Positions 49,269-57,369 of a DNA stretch of 64,000 bases are shown here, piece after piece (within the stretch, counting starts at the first letter, position 1; the number at the start of each line of letters is the position of its first letter). A program made the position numbers and the translations under genes. The stretch is taken from contig CBDDIF010000002.1 in NCBI GenBank assembly GCA_965228785.1, forward strand, positions 1,984,001-2,048,000, given 5' to 3'. This DNA is from Hoeflea_A sp965228785. Its GTDB lineage: Bacteria; Pseudomonadota; Alphaproteobacteria; Rhizobiales; Rhizobiaceae. The notes beneath the pieces were generated by a model, which saw nothing but the letters and a program-made list of their open reading frames with translations, did not search any database and was not told the origin of the DNA.

Positions 49269-50144
49269 CTACTCCGCCGCCTCACGCTGGGTGCGGTCCC
49301 AGCGACGGTCGAAGTCCCAGACATCCTCGAAACCCATTACCCGACAGAAATCGTCGAAATCGTGCAGACGCGCCTCGGTCACATTGCCGGTGCGCTTCAG
49401 TTCCCCATAGGCATTCTGCAACGCTTCGCCCGCCGACAGGAAACCGAGACCCGGATGGATGCCGATAGCGTAACCGAGTTCAACCAGCCGCTCGGCCGGC
49501 AGCACCGGCGTCTTGCCGCCGCTGACCATGTTGGCAAGGAGCGGCCGGTTGATGCGTTGCGACACCGCCTGCAGTTCCGCCTCGCTTTCGGGCGACTCAA
49601 CGAACAGGATGTCGGCGCCTGCGCCGGCATAGAGCTCGGCGCGCCTCAGGGCCTCCTCAAGACCAAGCGCGGTGCGGCTATCGGTGCGGGCGATGATCAG
49701 AAAATTCGGATCGCGGCGGGCTTCGACGGCGACCTGGATCTTGTCGACCATCTCCTCGGCCGCGATCACCTTGCGGCCGTCGGTGTGGCCGCACTTTTTC
49801 GGAAACTCCTGGTCCTCGATCTGGATGGCCGACACACCGGCGGTTTCGTATCCGCGCACCGTGTGCCGCACGTTCAGGAGACCGCCATAACCGGTATCGG
49901 CATCGGCGATCACCGGCGTGTTGGTGCCTGCAACAATCTGGCCGACACGCCCGACCATGTCGCTATAGGTGGCAAGCCCAGCGTCGGGCAGCCCCAGGTG
50001 TGACGCCGATATTCCGTAGCCGGTCACGTAGAGCGCATCGAAGCCCATGCGATCGGCTATCAGCGCCGAGATCATGTCGTAGACCCCGGGGGCCAATACG
50101 AACTTGCGGTTGTCGATTGCCTGTTTCAAGCGCGGATCGGCCAT
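49269..50144 (-). CDS. Isocitrate lyase/PEP mutase family C-C lyase (dimethylmalate/methylisocitrate lyase-like)
   Basis: The product has 291 residues from ATG 50144, which has GGAG seven bases before it; a longer frame to 50192 lacks one. It is a TIM-barrel enzyme with VTGYGISASHLGLPD, the metal-binding DADTGYGG near residue 84, and the catalytic loop QEFPKKCGHTDG near residue 117, whose Lys-Lys-Cys-Gly-His motif marks lyase rather than mutase activity. It would split a 2-hydroxy-diacid or 2-methyl-branched malate to pyruvate or oxaloacetate plus another acid. It converges with the GntR gene and diverges from the maleate-isomerase-like gene. Confidence 0.87.
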   Translation of the reverse strand: MADPRLKQAIDNRKFVLAPGVYDMISALIADRMGFDALYVTGYGISASHLGLPDAGLATYSDMVGRVGQIVAGTNTPVIADADTGYGGLLNVRHTVRGYETAGVSAIQIEDQEFPKKCGHTDGRKVIAAEEMVDKIQVAVEARRDPNFLIIARTDSRTALGLEEALRRAELYAGAGADILFVESPESEAELQAVSQRINRPLLANMVSGGKTPVLPAERLVELGYAIGIHPGLGFLSAGEALQNAYGELKRTGNVTEARLHDFDDFCRVMGFEDVWDFDRRWDRTQREAAE

Positions 50145-50216
50145 GGATGTCTCCGAGATGGAAAGTTTGCAGAGGACAGCCGGTTTGGCCATCGGCCCTC
50201 AAATACCATGTTCGAT

Positions 50217-50228
50217 TTGTCCGGACAA
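50217..50228. promoter_or_regulatory. Predicted GntR operator TTGTCCGGACAA, site 2
   Basis: This perfect 12-bp palindrome lies between the divergent lyase and isomerase-like genes. A -35-like TTGACT follows at 50233-50238 with AT-rich sequence 15-18 bp further on, so a repressor here would block the plus-strand promoter. Confidence 0.62.
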
Positions 50229-50306
50229 GTTCTTGACTTCCGGCGGACTTGCCTATTTTATTCTTCAATGACCCGGTCCGCGGGGATGACGTGGGAGAGG
50301 CAGGCG

Positions 50307-51053
50307 ATGGCAAGGGATGCTCTGGGCTGGCGTTGCAAATTCGCTGTGGTTGCCCCATCCACCAACACCATCGTGCAGCCCGATATGGAAGCCTTCCGGG
50401 TTCCCGGCGTCACCAATCATTTCGGCCGCATTCACGTCCCCAACATGAAAGTGCGCAACGACGACGAATTCGTCGCGCTGGTCGAGGCCATTGGTGCTAC
50501 GCTCCACGAGGCGGTCGACCGTTGCATGACCTGCGAGCCCGACTACCTGGTCATGGGCATGTCGGCGCTGATGTTCTGGGACGGGCGCGATGCATCCGAG
50601 AAACGCATGCAGGAGCTGGCGGACTATTGCGGCGTCGGCGTTTCGGCCGGCTCCTTCGCCTGTGAGGCAGCGCTCAATCTGACCGGAGCGAAGCGGATCG
50701 CGGTGATCTCGCCCTATTTCCCGATTTCCGACACAAACGTCACGCGCTTCTTCCAGGATTGCGGGTTCGACGTCGCGAAGTTCCGCGGCTTGAAGTGTCC
50801 GAGCCCGGTGGCCATCGCCCAGGTTCAGGAAGACACACTGCGCGATGCGGTGCACGAGATGGACGACGACAGCATCGACGCGTTCGTTCAGGTGGGCACC
50901 AACTTGTCGATGGTGCGGCTCTGCCGGGAAATGGAGAACAAACTCGGCAAGCCGTTCGTCGCCATCAACGCGGCAACCTATTGGCACGCACTGCGCGCCA
51001 TGGGGATCGACGACCGGTTTTCCGGTCACGGTCCGCTGTTTGAAAAACACTGA
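50307..51053 (+). CDS. Maleate cis-trans isomerase/arylmalonate decarboxylase family protein
   Basis: The product has 248 residues from ATG 50307, with GGGAGAGG just upstream; longer frames reach 50208. The Asp/Glu racemase fold is visible as VVAPSTNTIVQPDMEAF near residue 14, VMGMSALMFWDG near 80, and GLKCPSPVAIAQV near 170. Only the second of the two catalytic cysteine positions of maleate isomerase is Cys; the first is in GMSAL, without Cys. A single cysteine is the state seen in arylmalonate decarboxylase. It may decarboxylate or isomerise a diacid made by the pathway. Confidence 0.8.
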   Translation: MARDALGWRCKFAVVAPSTNTIVQPDMEAFRVPGVTNHFGRIHVPNMKVRNDDEFVALVEAIGATLHEAVDRCMTCEPDYLVMGMSALMFWDGRDASEKRMQELADYCGVGVSAGSFACEAALNLTGAKRIAVISPYFPISDTNVTRFFQDCGFDVAKFRGLKCPSPVAIAQVQEDTLRDAVHEMDDDSIDAFVQVGTNLSMVRLCREMENKLGKPFVAINAATYWHALRAMGIDDRFSGHGPLFEKH

Positions 51054-51079
51054 AAAACAAAGAGAAGGGGTACATCCTT

Positions 51080-52027
51080 ATGAAACTCAAGACTGTGATC
51101 ATCGGCGCCCTGGCGCTGACCATCAGTGCCGGCGCGGCGCTGGCGGAAGTGGCCGCACTCGGCTCCACCCAACGCGGCGGCACAAGCCAGATCGGCCGGG
51201 TGCTATCCGCGGCGATTTCGGAAGCGTCCGACCTGCAGATGCGCCCGCAGGAAATGGCCAACACGGCCGACTACATCCCGCTGGTCAACAATGGCGAGCT
51301 GGAGTTCGGCATCTCCAATGTCGTGCAGCTGAAGCACGCCGTGACCGGCACCGGCATGTCGGAGGGCCGCAAGAACGAGAACCTCAAGATGGTGGCGACA
51401 CTGATGCCGTTTCGCGTCGCGTACATCGTGCGCAAGGACAGCGACATCAAGTCGGTTGCCGATCTCAAGGGCAAGCGCGTGCCGGTGTTTTCGGAGGGCT
51501 CGCTGGGCCAATTCGTCACCCGCGCCTTTCTCGCTGATGTCGGGATGACACCGGACGATGTCGACGGCGTTGCCGTGCCCAACTTCCCGCGCATGTGGAA
51601 CAGCTTCAGCGAAGGCTCCACGGATGCCACCATCGTCGTCGTCGGCGCCGCCAACACGCGCGAATTCGATGCCGCCTTCGGCATCCGTTACCTGTCCTTC
51701 GTCGACAGTGCCGAGGCGGTCTCCGCAATTCAGGAATACCTGCCACAGGCTTACCTGCAGACGCTGCAGCCTGACAGCGGCATCCCGGGCATCGACGGGC
51801 CGACCAACATCGTCGTCTACGACTACACCTTCTTTGCCGCCGCCGACACGTCGGACGACATGGTCTACCGTGCCGCCAAGGCGGTCTATGAAAAGGAACA
51901 GGACCTGCTGACGACCAGCCCCTTCTGGCTAGGCTTCGCCAAGGACCGCATGGCCACCAAGAACGGCGTGGAGTACCACCCGGGTGCGGTGAAGTTCTAC
52001 AAGGAAGTCGGTATCTGGCAGGACTGA
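51080..52027 (+). CDS. TRAP transporter TAXI-family solute-binding protein
   Basis: The 315-residue protein has a Sec signal peptide (MKLKTVIIGALALTISAGAA, cut near ALAE) and the TAXI pattern with LGSTQRGGTSQIGRVLSAAI at the mature start, then VPVFSEGSLGQF. AGAGAAGGGG precedes the ATG. It delivers a carboxylic acid to the fused TRAP permease encoded 10 bp downstream. Confidence 0.9.
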   Translation: MKLKTVIIGALALTISAGAALAEVAALGSTQRGGTSQIGRVLSAAISEASDLQMRPQEMANTADYIPLVNNGELEFGISNVVQLKHAVTGTGMSEGRKNENLKMVATLMPFRVAYIVRKDSDIKSVADLKGKRVPVFSEGSLGQFVTRAFLADVGMTPDDVDGVAVPNFPRMWNSFSEGSTDATIVVVGAANTREFDAAFGIRYLSFVDSAEAVSAIQEYLPQAYLQTLQPDSGIPGIDGPTNIVVYDYTFFAAADTSDDMVYRAAKAVYEKEQDLLTTSPFWLGFAKDRMATKNGVEYHPGAVKFYKEVGIWQD

Positions 52028-52037
52028 CCTGTAAACC

Positions 52038-53951
52038 GTGACGTCGGTCGACGAGAAAACCAAAACTTCAGACCGCCGCATTCAGCTGATTGTGGCGGTT
52101 TGTGCCGCCTTGTCGACACTGGCGGCCATCTTCTGGTCGTCCAGCCTGCCGCTGTGGATCGGCTGGCGGATCTATTCCGAGCAGATCCTGATGGCCGCGC
52201 TGTGCCTGTCGATGGCCATCGTCTACCTGACCCGGCCGGTCAGACGCGGCAGCGGCGACCGCCCGGGCCGCATCAGCCACGGCGCTGCCGTCGTCTCGCT
52301 TCTGCTCGGGGTCTATCTTGTTGTCCGCTTTCCCTATCTGACCGAAAACTATTTCTATCATCCGACCGAAGCGCTGGCCGTTTCGATCATCGGGCTGGCG
52401 CTGCTGCTGGAGGCTATCCGCCGCACCATCGGCTGGAGCCTGATCGTCATTCTCGGCGTGATCTGCCTTTATGCGCTGTTTTCCGACATGCTGCCCGGGC
52501 CGCTGCAGAGCCGGCCGATCAAGCCGCACCGGCTGGTCACCGGGCTGTTTCTGGATAGCGCCTCTCTGGCGGGTGCCGCGCTCTATATCGCGGTCGCCGT
52601 GGTGCTGCCCTTCCTGATCCTCGCCCAGCTTCTGCTGGTGACCGGCGGATCGGCGTTCTTTTCCGACCTCTCGGTTGCGCTCACCGGACGGCGTCGGGGC
52701 GGCGCCGGCAAGATCGCCATCGTCGGGTCGGCGTTCTTCGGCTCGGTTTCCGGCAGCGCCGTCTCCAACGTCGCCTCGACCGGCGCGATCACCATTCCGC
52801 TGATGAAGGACGGCGGCTACCGGCCGAAGACCGCTGCGGCCATCGAGGCCTCCGCCTCGACCGGCGGCCAGTTGATGCCGCCCATCATGGGCGCCTCGGC
52901 CTTCCTGCTCGCGGAAAACCTGCAAGTACCGTACGGGGAAGTGATGCTGGCGGCCATCGTGCCGTCGCTGCTCTACTATCTGAGCCTGTTCTTCTTTGCC
53001 GATTTCGAGGCCGGCCGGCTGAAAATCGCGCGGGTCGAGGAAAGCCTCATCCCGCCCGCCGGCCGGGTTCTGCGCAAGGGCTGGTTTGTCATCGTGCCCT
53101 TCGCCGTGCTGCTGGTCGCGCTGTTTCACTTCAATCTGCGACCCGAAACCGCGGCGCTTTATTCGGTGCTGACGCTGTTCGTGCTGGGCCTCGTTCGCAC
53201 CTATGACGGAGGCCGGATCAATGTCGGCGCCATCGTCGAGGTGCTGGTGCGCTCGGGCAAGGCGGCGGTGGAGATCATTCTGATCTGCGCCATTGCCGGC
53301 ATCATCATCGCTCTGTTCGCGCGGTCCGGCCTCTCCTTCGGCATGGGCTTCTTCCTGGTGCAGCTGGGCAAGTCCAGCCTGCTGCTGCTTCTGGTCGTCA
53401 CGGCGATGGTGTGCATCATCCTCGGCATGGGTCTGCCGACGGTCGGCGTCTATCTGCTGTTGTCGACGCTCGCCGCACCGCCGCTGATCCAGTTGGGCCT
53501 GCTGCCGATGGCGGCACACCTGTTCGTGCTCTATTTCGGCATGCTGTCGATGCTGACGCCGCCGGTGGCGATTGCCGCCTTCGTGGCGGCCAACATGGCC
53601 AAGGCGCCGCCGATGGCCACCGGCTGGGAGGCGGTGCGCATCGCCTGGCCGGCCTTCCTCGTCCCCTTCCTGTTTGCCGCCTCGCCTCAGCTTCTGCTTT
53701 ACGGCAGCCCGCTCGACGACGTGCTGGTCATCTCCACGGCGGTCGTCGGCGTCTACCTGATCACCGCCGGCATTGTCGGCTATCTGAACCGCACCCTCAC
53801 CCGCCCCGAACGGGCCATCGCCATCATATGCGGCGGCGCCGCACTGCTGCCCCAGGGCCTGTTCACGGGCGCCCTCATCGTCAGCGTCGCCGGTGTCCTC
53901 GGCGGCATCGTACTGCTGGCCATGAACCGGCGGCAGGCTGCGGCTGTTTGA
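52038..53951 (+). CDS. Fused TRAP transporter permease (DctQM, 4TM/12TM)
   Basis: The 637-residue polytopic protein starts with GTG. The N-terminal four helices correspond to the small subunit and the rest to the large DctM subunit, with ASTGGQLMPPIMGASAFLLA near residue 270 and GMGLPTVGVYLLLSTLAAP near residue 475. TAXI systems usually have this fused permease. Together with the 51080 protein it imports a carboxylate driven by an ion gradient. It ends the GntR-controlled cluster. Confidence 0.92.
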   Translation: MTSVDEKTKTSDRRIQLIVAVCAALSTLAAIFWSSSLPLWIGWRIYSEQILMAALCLSMAIVYLTRPVRRGSGDRPGRISHGAAVVSLLLGVYLVVRFPYLTENYFYHPTEALAVSIIGLALLLEAIRRTIGWSLIVILGVICLYALFSDMLPGPLQSRPIKPHRLVTGLFLDSASLAGAALYIAVAVVLPFLILAQLLLVTGGSAFFSDLSVALTGRRRGGAGKIAIVGSAFFGSVSGSAVSNVASTGAITIPLMKDGGYRPKTAAAIEASASTGGQLMPPIMGASAFLLAENLQVPYGEVMLAAIVPSLLYYLSLFFFADFEAGRLKIARVEESLIPPAGRVLRKGWFVIVPFAVLLVALFHFNLRPETAALYSVLTLFVLGLVRTYDGGRINVGAIVEVLVRSGKAAVEIILICAIAGIIIALFARSGLSFGMGFFLVQLGKSSLLLLLVVTAMVCIILGMGLPTVGVYLLLSTLAAPPLIQLGLLPMAAHLFVLYFGMLSMLTPPVAIAAFVAANMAKAPPMATGWEAVRIAWPAFLVPFLFAASPQLLLYGSPLDDVLVISTAVVGVYLITAGIVGYLNRTLTRPERAIAIICGGAALLPQGLFTGALIVSVAGVLGGIVLLAMNRRQAAAV

Positions 53952-54001
53952 GGCTGTGTTGCCTCCGACGACTCGTTTAAAAGGTCGGCGGAGGTTCAAC
54001 T

Positions 54002-54448
54002 GTGACAGCAACAATTCGACGCATTGAGATCGAAGAGGTTGGAGCCGCTCGCGCCTTGATTTCGAGCGTTGTTGCCGAAACCTATGGCCATCTCATCGAT
54101 CTTGATGCCGCGACCATCACCGGCGAAGAGGAACTGGCCGACTGCCTCGTGGCCGTTGTCGAAGAGGAGATCGTTGGCGTGGGGCTGTCGGTCGCGGATC
54201 TCGTTGACGATTTGTGGGTTTCAGGAAAGGTCCGCGGCCACGGCGTCGGGGCCGAGTTGCTTTGTGCGCTGGAGCTGGAGATCGCCAACCGCGGGCATGA
54301 GTGCGGCAGGTTGCGAGTCTTTGCCGACAATGCGGCGGCGCGTGGCTTCTACAAACGGCAGGGCTGGCGCGAGAACCGGCAATACCCACACGAGAAGCTG
54401 GGTCACATGATGATCGAATACGTCAAAGACCTTCCGCCATCAGGATAG
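54002..54448 (+). CDS. GNAT family N-acetyltransferase
   Basis: The 148-residue protein starts at GTG with GGCGGAGG upstream. The acetyl-CoA site is visible as VSGKVRGHGVGAELLCALE near residue 75, and the C-terminal half has NAAARGFYKRQGW, a standard GNAT ending. The substrate is unknown. It converges with a second unrelated GNAT gene. Confidence 0.88.
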   Translation: MTATIRRIEIEEVGAARALISSVVAETYGHLIDLDAATITGEEELADCLVAVVEEEIVGVGLSVADLVDDLWVSGKVRGHGVGAELLCALELEIANRGHECGRLRVFADNAAARGFYKRQGWRENRQYPHEKLGHMMIEYVKDLPPSG

Positions 54449-54452
54449 GCCC

Positions 54453-54935
54453 TCAGAGCAACAGCGCCCGCTCGTGCTCGGTGACATGCTCGCGAGGCGA
54501 CGGCAGGGTGCCGGTGGCACCGGTCGGTTCGAAACCAGTCCTGGCATAGAGGCGGATCGCAGAGTGATTGTCGTCGGCGACGTCGAGCACCAGGCGTTCA
54601 AAGCCTTTCTCGCGCGCCCAGTCGATCACGGAGCCCACCAGGGCTGCACCGACGCCGCGGCTGCGGGCGTGCGGTGCGACCCACATGGAAAACAGACCAG
54701 CGACGCCGTCGCGGCCGCGCCATTTTGCACCGCCGACCAGACCGGAATCGATGCCGTCGATCACGGCGATGAAGTTGGCGGATTCTGAAGTCAGCCGCCT
54801 CTGCCAGTCCGGCTGTTCAAATGCCGCTTCTTCCTCAAGCGTCCGGCCGAAGGCATTCGGCGTGTCCTTGAGCGCCTGCAGGCGGATTTCCCTAAGGCGC
54901 TGCCAGTCTTTTGATGTGAGTCGGTCCACTCTCAT
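54453..54935 (-). CDS. GNAT family N-acetyltransferase
   Basis: The 160-residue protein begins MRVDRLTSKDWQRLREIRL, with acetyl-CoA binding motif ARSRGVGAALVGSVIDWA near residue 90 and NHSAIRLYARTGFEPTGAT near the end. This is the RimI-like arrangement. It stops 4 bp from the convergent GNAT gene, and the two do not appear to be duplicates of each other. The substrate is unknown. Confidence 0.9.
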   Translation of the reverse strand: MRVDRLTSKDWQRLREIRLQALKDTPNAFGRTLEEEAAFEQPDWQRRLTSESANFIAVIDGIDSGLVGGAKWRGRDGVAGLFSMWVAPHARSRGVGAALVGSVIDWAREKGFERLVLDVADDNHSAIRLYARTGFEPTGATGTLPSPREHVTEHERALLL

Positions 54936-55019
54936 TCAATTTGTCCTGCCGTGGGGCATGGGAATCGTTCGGTTCGCGGATATATACACTCATTGTGACA
55001 ATCTCGAAGAGCCCCTACC

Positions 55020-56057
55020 ATGACCGCATCCTCCGTCGATACCTCCGTTGAAGAACCCCAGACCGATGCCGAGACGCGCCGGGCCAAGGGCGAGTTCGTG
55101 CGTGGAGTCAGCGGCTTTCGAAGCGTGCTGGGCGAGGATCCGGACTTTCCCGCCGAGCCCGACCGCTACCATGTCTTCGTCGCCTATAACTGCCCCTGGT
55201 GTCACCGGGTAACGCTGGCGCGCAACGTTCTCGGCCTGCAAAACAGCATCAGCATGGATGTCGCCTTCCCCAACCGCACCGGCGAAGACGATCCGGAAGG
55301 TGCGCGACGCTGGGAGTTCAACCCGAGCCGCATCGCAACGCTGACCGGCACGACGCTGCCTGAATGCACCGAAGAGACCGCCACCGGCCAAAAATTCCGC
55401 CTGGCGAGCCAGATCTACGCGGCCGAAGGCTCGACCGAAACCAGCGTGCCGATCCTCTACGACCGCAAGACCACACGCATTGTCACCAACGAAAGCGCCG
55501 AGATCATCCGCATGCTGAACGCCCAGGCCGGCGCCCTCGGCAGCACTCTGACGGATGCCAAACGGCCCGACCTTTATCCGCAGGTCGACGCGGAGTTATG
55601 CCGCGAAATCGATGCGCTCAACGAGCAGATCTATGTCGGCATCAACAACGGCGCCTACAAGGCCGGCTTTTCCTCCAGCCAGGAGGTCTATGCCGCGGCC
55701 TTCGCCCACTATTTCGAAACGCTTGCCGAACTGGAACAGCGTCTGTCGGACGGCCGCCCGTTCCTGACGGGCAACACCTTCACCGAGGCGGACCTGCGGC
55801 TCTTCCCGACGCTCTACCGCCACGACCCGGTCTACTACGTGCGCATGAAACTGAACGGCGCCCGCATCCTCGACTATCCGCACCTGTGGCGCTGGCTGTG
55901 TCGTGTCTACGCCCTGCCCGGTGTCGCGGTCAGCAACTCGCTGGTCCACTGTCGCCAAGGCTATTTCGGCCGGTCCTGGAACAATGTCATCCCCCACGGG
56001 CCGCTGCATCCGATGACTTATCCGGAGGCCTATCACCACCCCGAGTTGGCGGGATAA
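55020..56057 (+). CDS. Glutathione S-transferase family protein (glutathionyl-hydroquinone reductase-like)
   Basis: The 345-residue protein has YNCPWCHRVTLARNVLGL near residue 58, the catalytic-cysteine motif of the Omega/Xi GSTs, and an all-helical C-terminal domain (IYVGINNGAYKAGFSSSQEVY). The length and the NNGAYKAGF stretch match glutathionyl-hydroquinone reductases, which reduce S-glutathionylated quinones. These help recycle quinone adducts from aromatic breakdown, which would suit the neighbouring monooxygenase cluster, but the gene may be unrelated. It ends 1 bp before the convergent GFA gene. Confidence 0.88.
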   Translation: MTASSVDTSVEEPQTDAETRRAKGEFVRGVSGFRSVLGEDPDFPAEPDRYHVFVAYNCPWCHRVTLARNVLGLQNSISMDVAFPNRTGEDDPEGARRWEFNPSRIATLTGTTLPECTEETATGQKFRLASQIYAAEGSTETSVPILYDRKTTRIVTNESAEIIRMLNAQAGALGSTLTDAKRPDLYPQVDAELCREIDALNEQIYVGINNGAYKAGFSSSQEVYAAAFAHYFETLAELEQRLSDGRPFLTGNTFTEADLRLFPTLYRHDPVYYVRMKLNGARILDYPHLWRWLCRVYALPGVAVSNSLVHCRQGYFGRSWNNVIPHGPLHPMTYPEAYHHPELAG

Positions 56058-56058
56058 G

Positions 56059-56544
56059 CTACGACCCGATCTCGTGGGGCGCGTCGAAGACCGTCGCCTC
56101 CTGCGGCTCTCCGTCATTCGTGGTGGCGTGTTCGACATAGGTTGGCAGGCCGGGTGGAACGACAGTATCCGGTCGGGCGACGCCGAGGAAAATGTGTTTC
56201 GACCCCGGCGGCTCGATTGGGAACCAGTGCGGGTCGTCGAAAGTGCCGCCATAGACGCCGACCGCATCGGGAAAGCGCTCGAAACTCAGCCAGAGCTTGG
56301 TGCCGCAGTCGCCACAGAAATGGATGTGGACCACCTTGCCGGAGCCTTCCGACACCTGGTCATAGGTCCTGGGATTGCCCGAGACGAGCTCGAAATCCGT
56401 CTTGGCGAAGATCGGCTCGACCATATAGGCCGACCCTGTCGCCCGCTGGCAGAACCGGCAATGGCAGACCGTGACGCGGCCGGGCACCGCCAGCGTTGCA
56501 TAGCGGACCCGTCCGCACAGGCAGCCGCCCTCATTTCGGATCAT
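56059..56544 (-). CDS. GFA family (glutathione-dependent formaldehyde-activating-like) zinc protein
   Basis: The 161-residue protein has the cysteine pattern of the GFA family: GGCLCGRVRY at residue 7, VCHCRFCQRATG near residue 27, and FCGDCGTKLW near residue 75. The cysteines bind zinc in the beta-rich fold. Function is rarely known in this family; glutathione adduct handling is typical. It converges with the GST-family gene. A dispersed repeat lies just upstream. Confidence 0.88.
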   Translation of the reverse strand: MIRNEGGCLCGRVRYATLAVPGRVTVCHCRFCQRATGSAYMVEPIFAKTDFELVSGNPRTYDQVSEGSGKVVHIHFCGDCGTKLWLSFERFPDAVGVYGGTFDDPHWFPIEPPGSKHIFLGVARPDTVVPPGLPTYVEHATTNDGEPQEATVFDAPHEIGS

Positions 56545-56560
56545 CGGTCATTGCCTCCCG

Positions 56561-56720
56561 TTAGAGTGGTGGATTTGAAGTTGCTATCATGCTTGCGGCA
56601 GGCTCTGTAGGAAACTCAAATCCAAAAACCACACTAGAAACATGACCTTGCCAGTGTCCTGATAGAATCTGAAGTTCGTTCGGAACACGCTGCACCATGA
56701 GGCGAACTTTAGGACGCTAG
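56561..56720 (-). repeat. Dispersed double-hairpin repeat, copy 2
   Basis: This repeat is bounded by TTAG (56561-56564) and CTAG (56717-56720), with an internal CTAG at 56634-56637 between two imperfect palindromes, like 35411-35573. The first palindrome pairs GTGGTGGATTTGAAGTT with AACTCAAATCCAAAAACCAC. The second pairs GTGTCCTGATAGAATCTGAA with the reverse complement of GCGAACTTTAGGACG. The right-end CTAG supplies the cupin gene stop codon. Confidence 0.75.
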
Positions 56721-57100
56721 CGTTTCATCTCGATCCGGATGCCGTGGACGGTTGTCTCGCCTTCGTTCAGAACGCGTCCAAGAGGCTGGGGTGCCATGTG
56801 CACGACCAGCGGGCCCTTCCGGTCCCAGGCCTGTATGGCCTGCATGACGTCGCGGCTGGGTGGCAGCCGTTCGCCTTCCGGGGAGACGTCTTGGACATCG
56901 CCATGGATTGAATCGAGTACGAAGACCGACGGCCATCGGTGGTGGTGGAGCGGCTCTTCGTCGTTCGGCTCGACTGTCACTTCCAGCACCCTCAATGCGT
57001 CGTTTTCGAAGATAACCTTGTGGTGATCCGGAGCAGCGGCAACCGCATCAAACTCAGGGTCCCATTGGGAAGGATCGGTCGGGTCGTTCTCGGCAGTCAT
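56717..57100 (-). CDS. Small single-domain cupin protein
   Basis: The product has 127 residues from ATG 57100, which has AGGAGGAGAGC upstream. The cupin core has PLHHHRWPSVFVLD near residue 50, where the three histidines can bind metal, and GIRIEMKR at the end. It is probably cytoplasmic and of unknown substrate. Its TAG stop is the last CTAG of the dispersed repeat. Confidence 0.82.
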   Translation of the reverse strand: MTAENDPTDPSQWDPEFDAVAAAPDHHKVIFENDALRVLEVTVEPNDEEPLHHHRWPSVFVLDSIHGDVQDVSPEGERLPPSRDVMQAIQAWDRKGPLVVHMAPQPLGRVLNEGETTVHGIRIEMKR

Positions 57101-57229
57101 GGAAAGCTCTCCTCCTGAAAATTTCGTCCTCACTCTAACGAATGGCGGGAGGACGGTAAAACGGCCTGCGGTTGCAATGCGGAGGCGCACGGCGTTCGAG
57201 GACGGCTTTGCTGATCAGGAGACTGTTCC

Positions 57230-57365
57230 ATCTTGTTGAAATCCTCGCCCGTTGCTACTTTCTCCGCCGAGCTTGACGGGCCGGGGCGGCTGCCGAGGGT
57301 CAACTTGCTGGTGTGGACACCGGCTTGAAACCGATCGACAGATGTCCCATTCATCCCTGCCCGCA
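57230..57365 (+). repeat. 136-bp direct repeat, copy A
   Basis: The stretch matches 60320-60455 at 130 of 136 positions in the same orientation, 3090 bp apart. It lies between the cupin gene and the 3' end of the DctP gene. It contains no gene I recognise, although a minus-strand frame is open through both copies. The start region reads TCTTGTTGAAATCCTCGCCC. Confidence 0.85.
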
Positions 57366-57369
57366 CCTC

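Noticed and set aside
52068..54014. A 648-codon minus-strand frame opposite the TRAP permease
   Set aside because: The composition is dominated by Gln, Arg, Asp and Gly and it has no membrane helices. The plus strand encodes an obvious TRAP permease.
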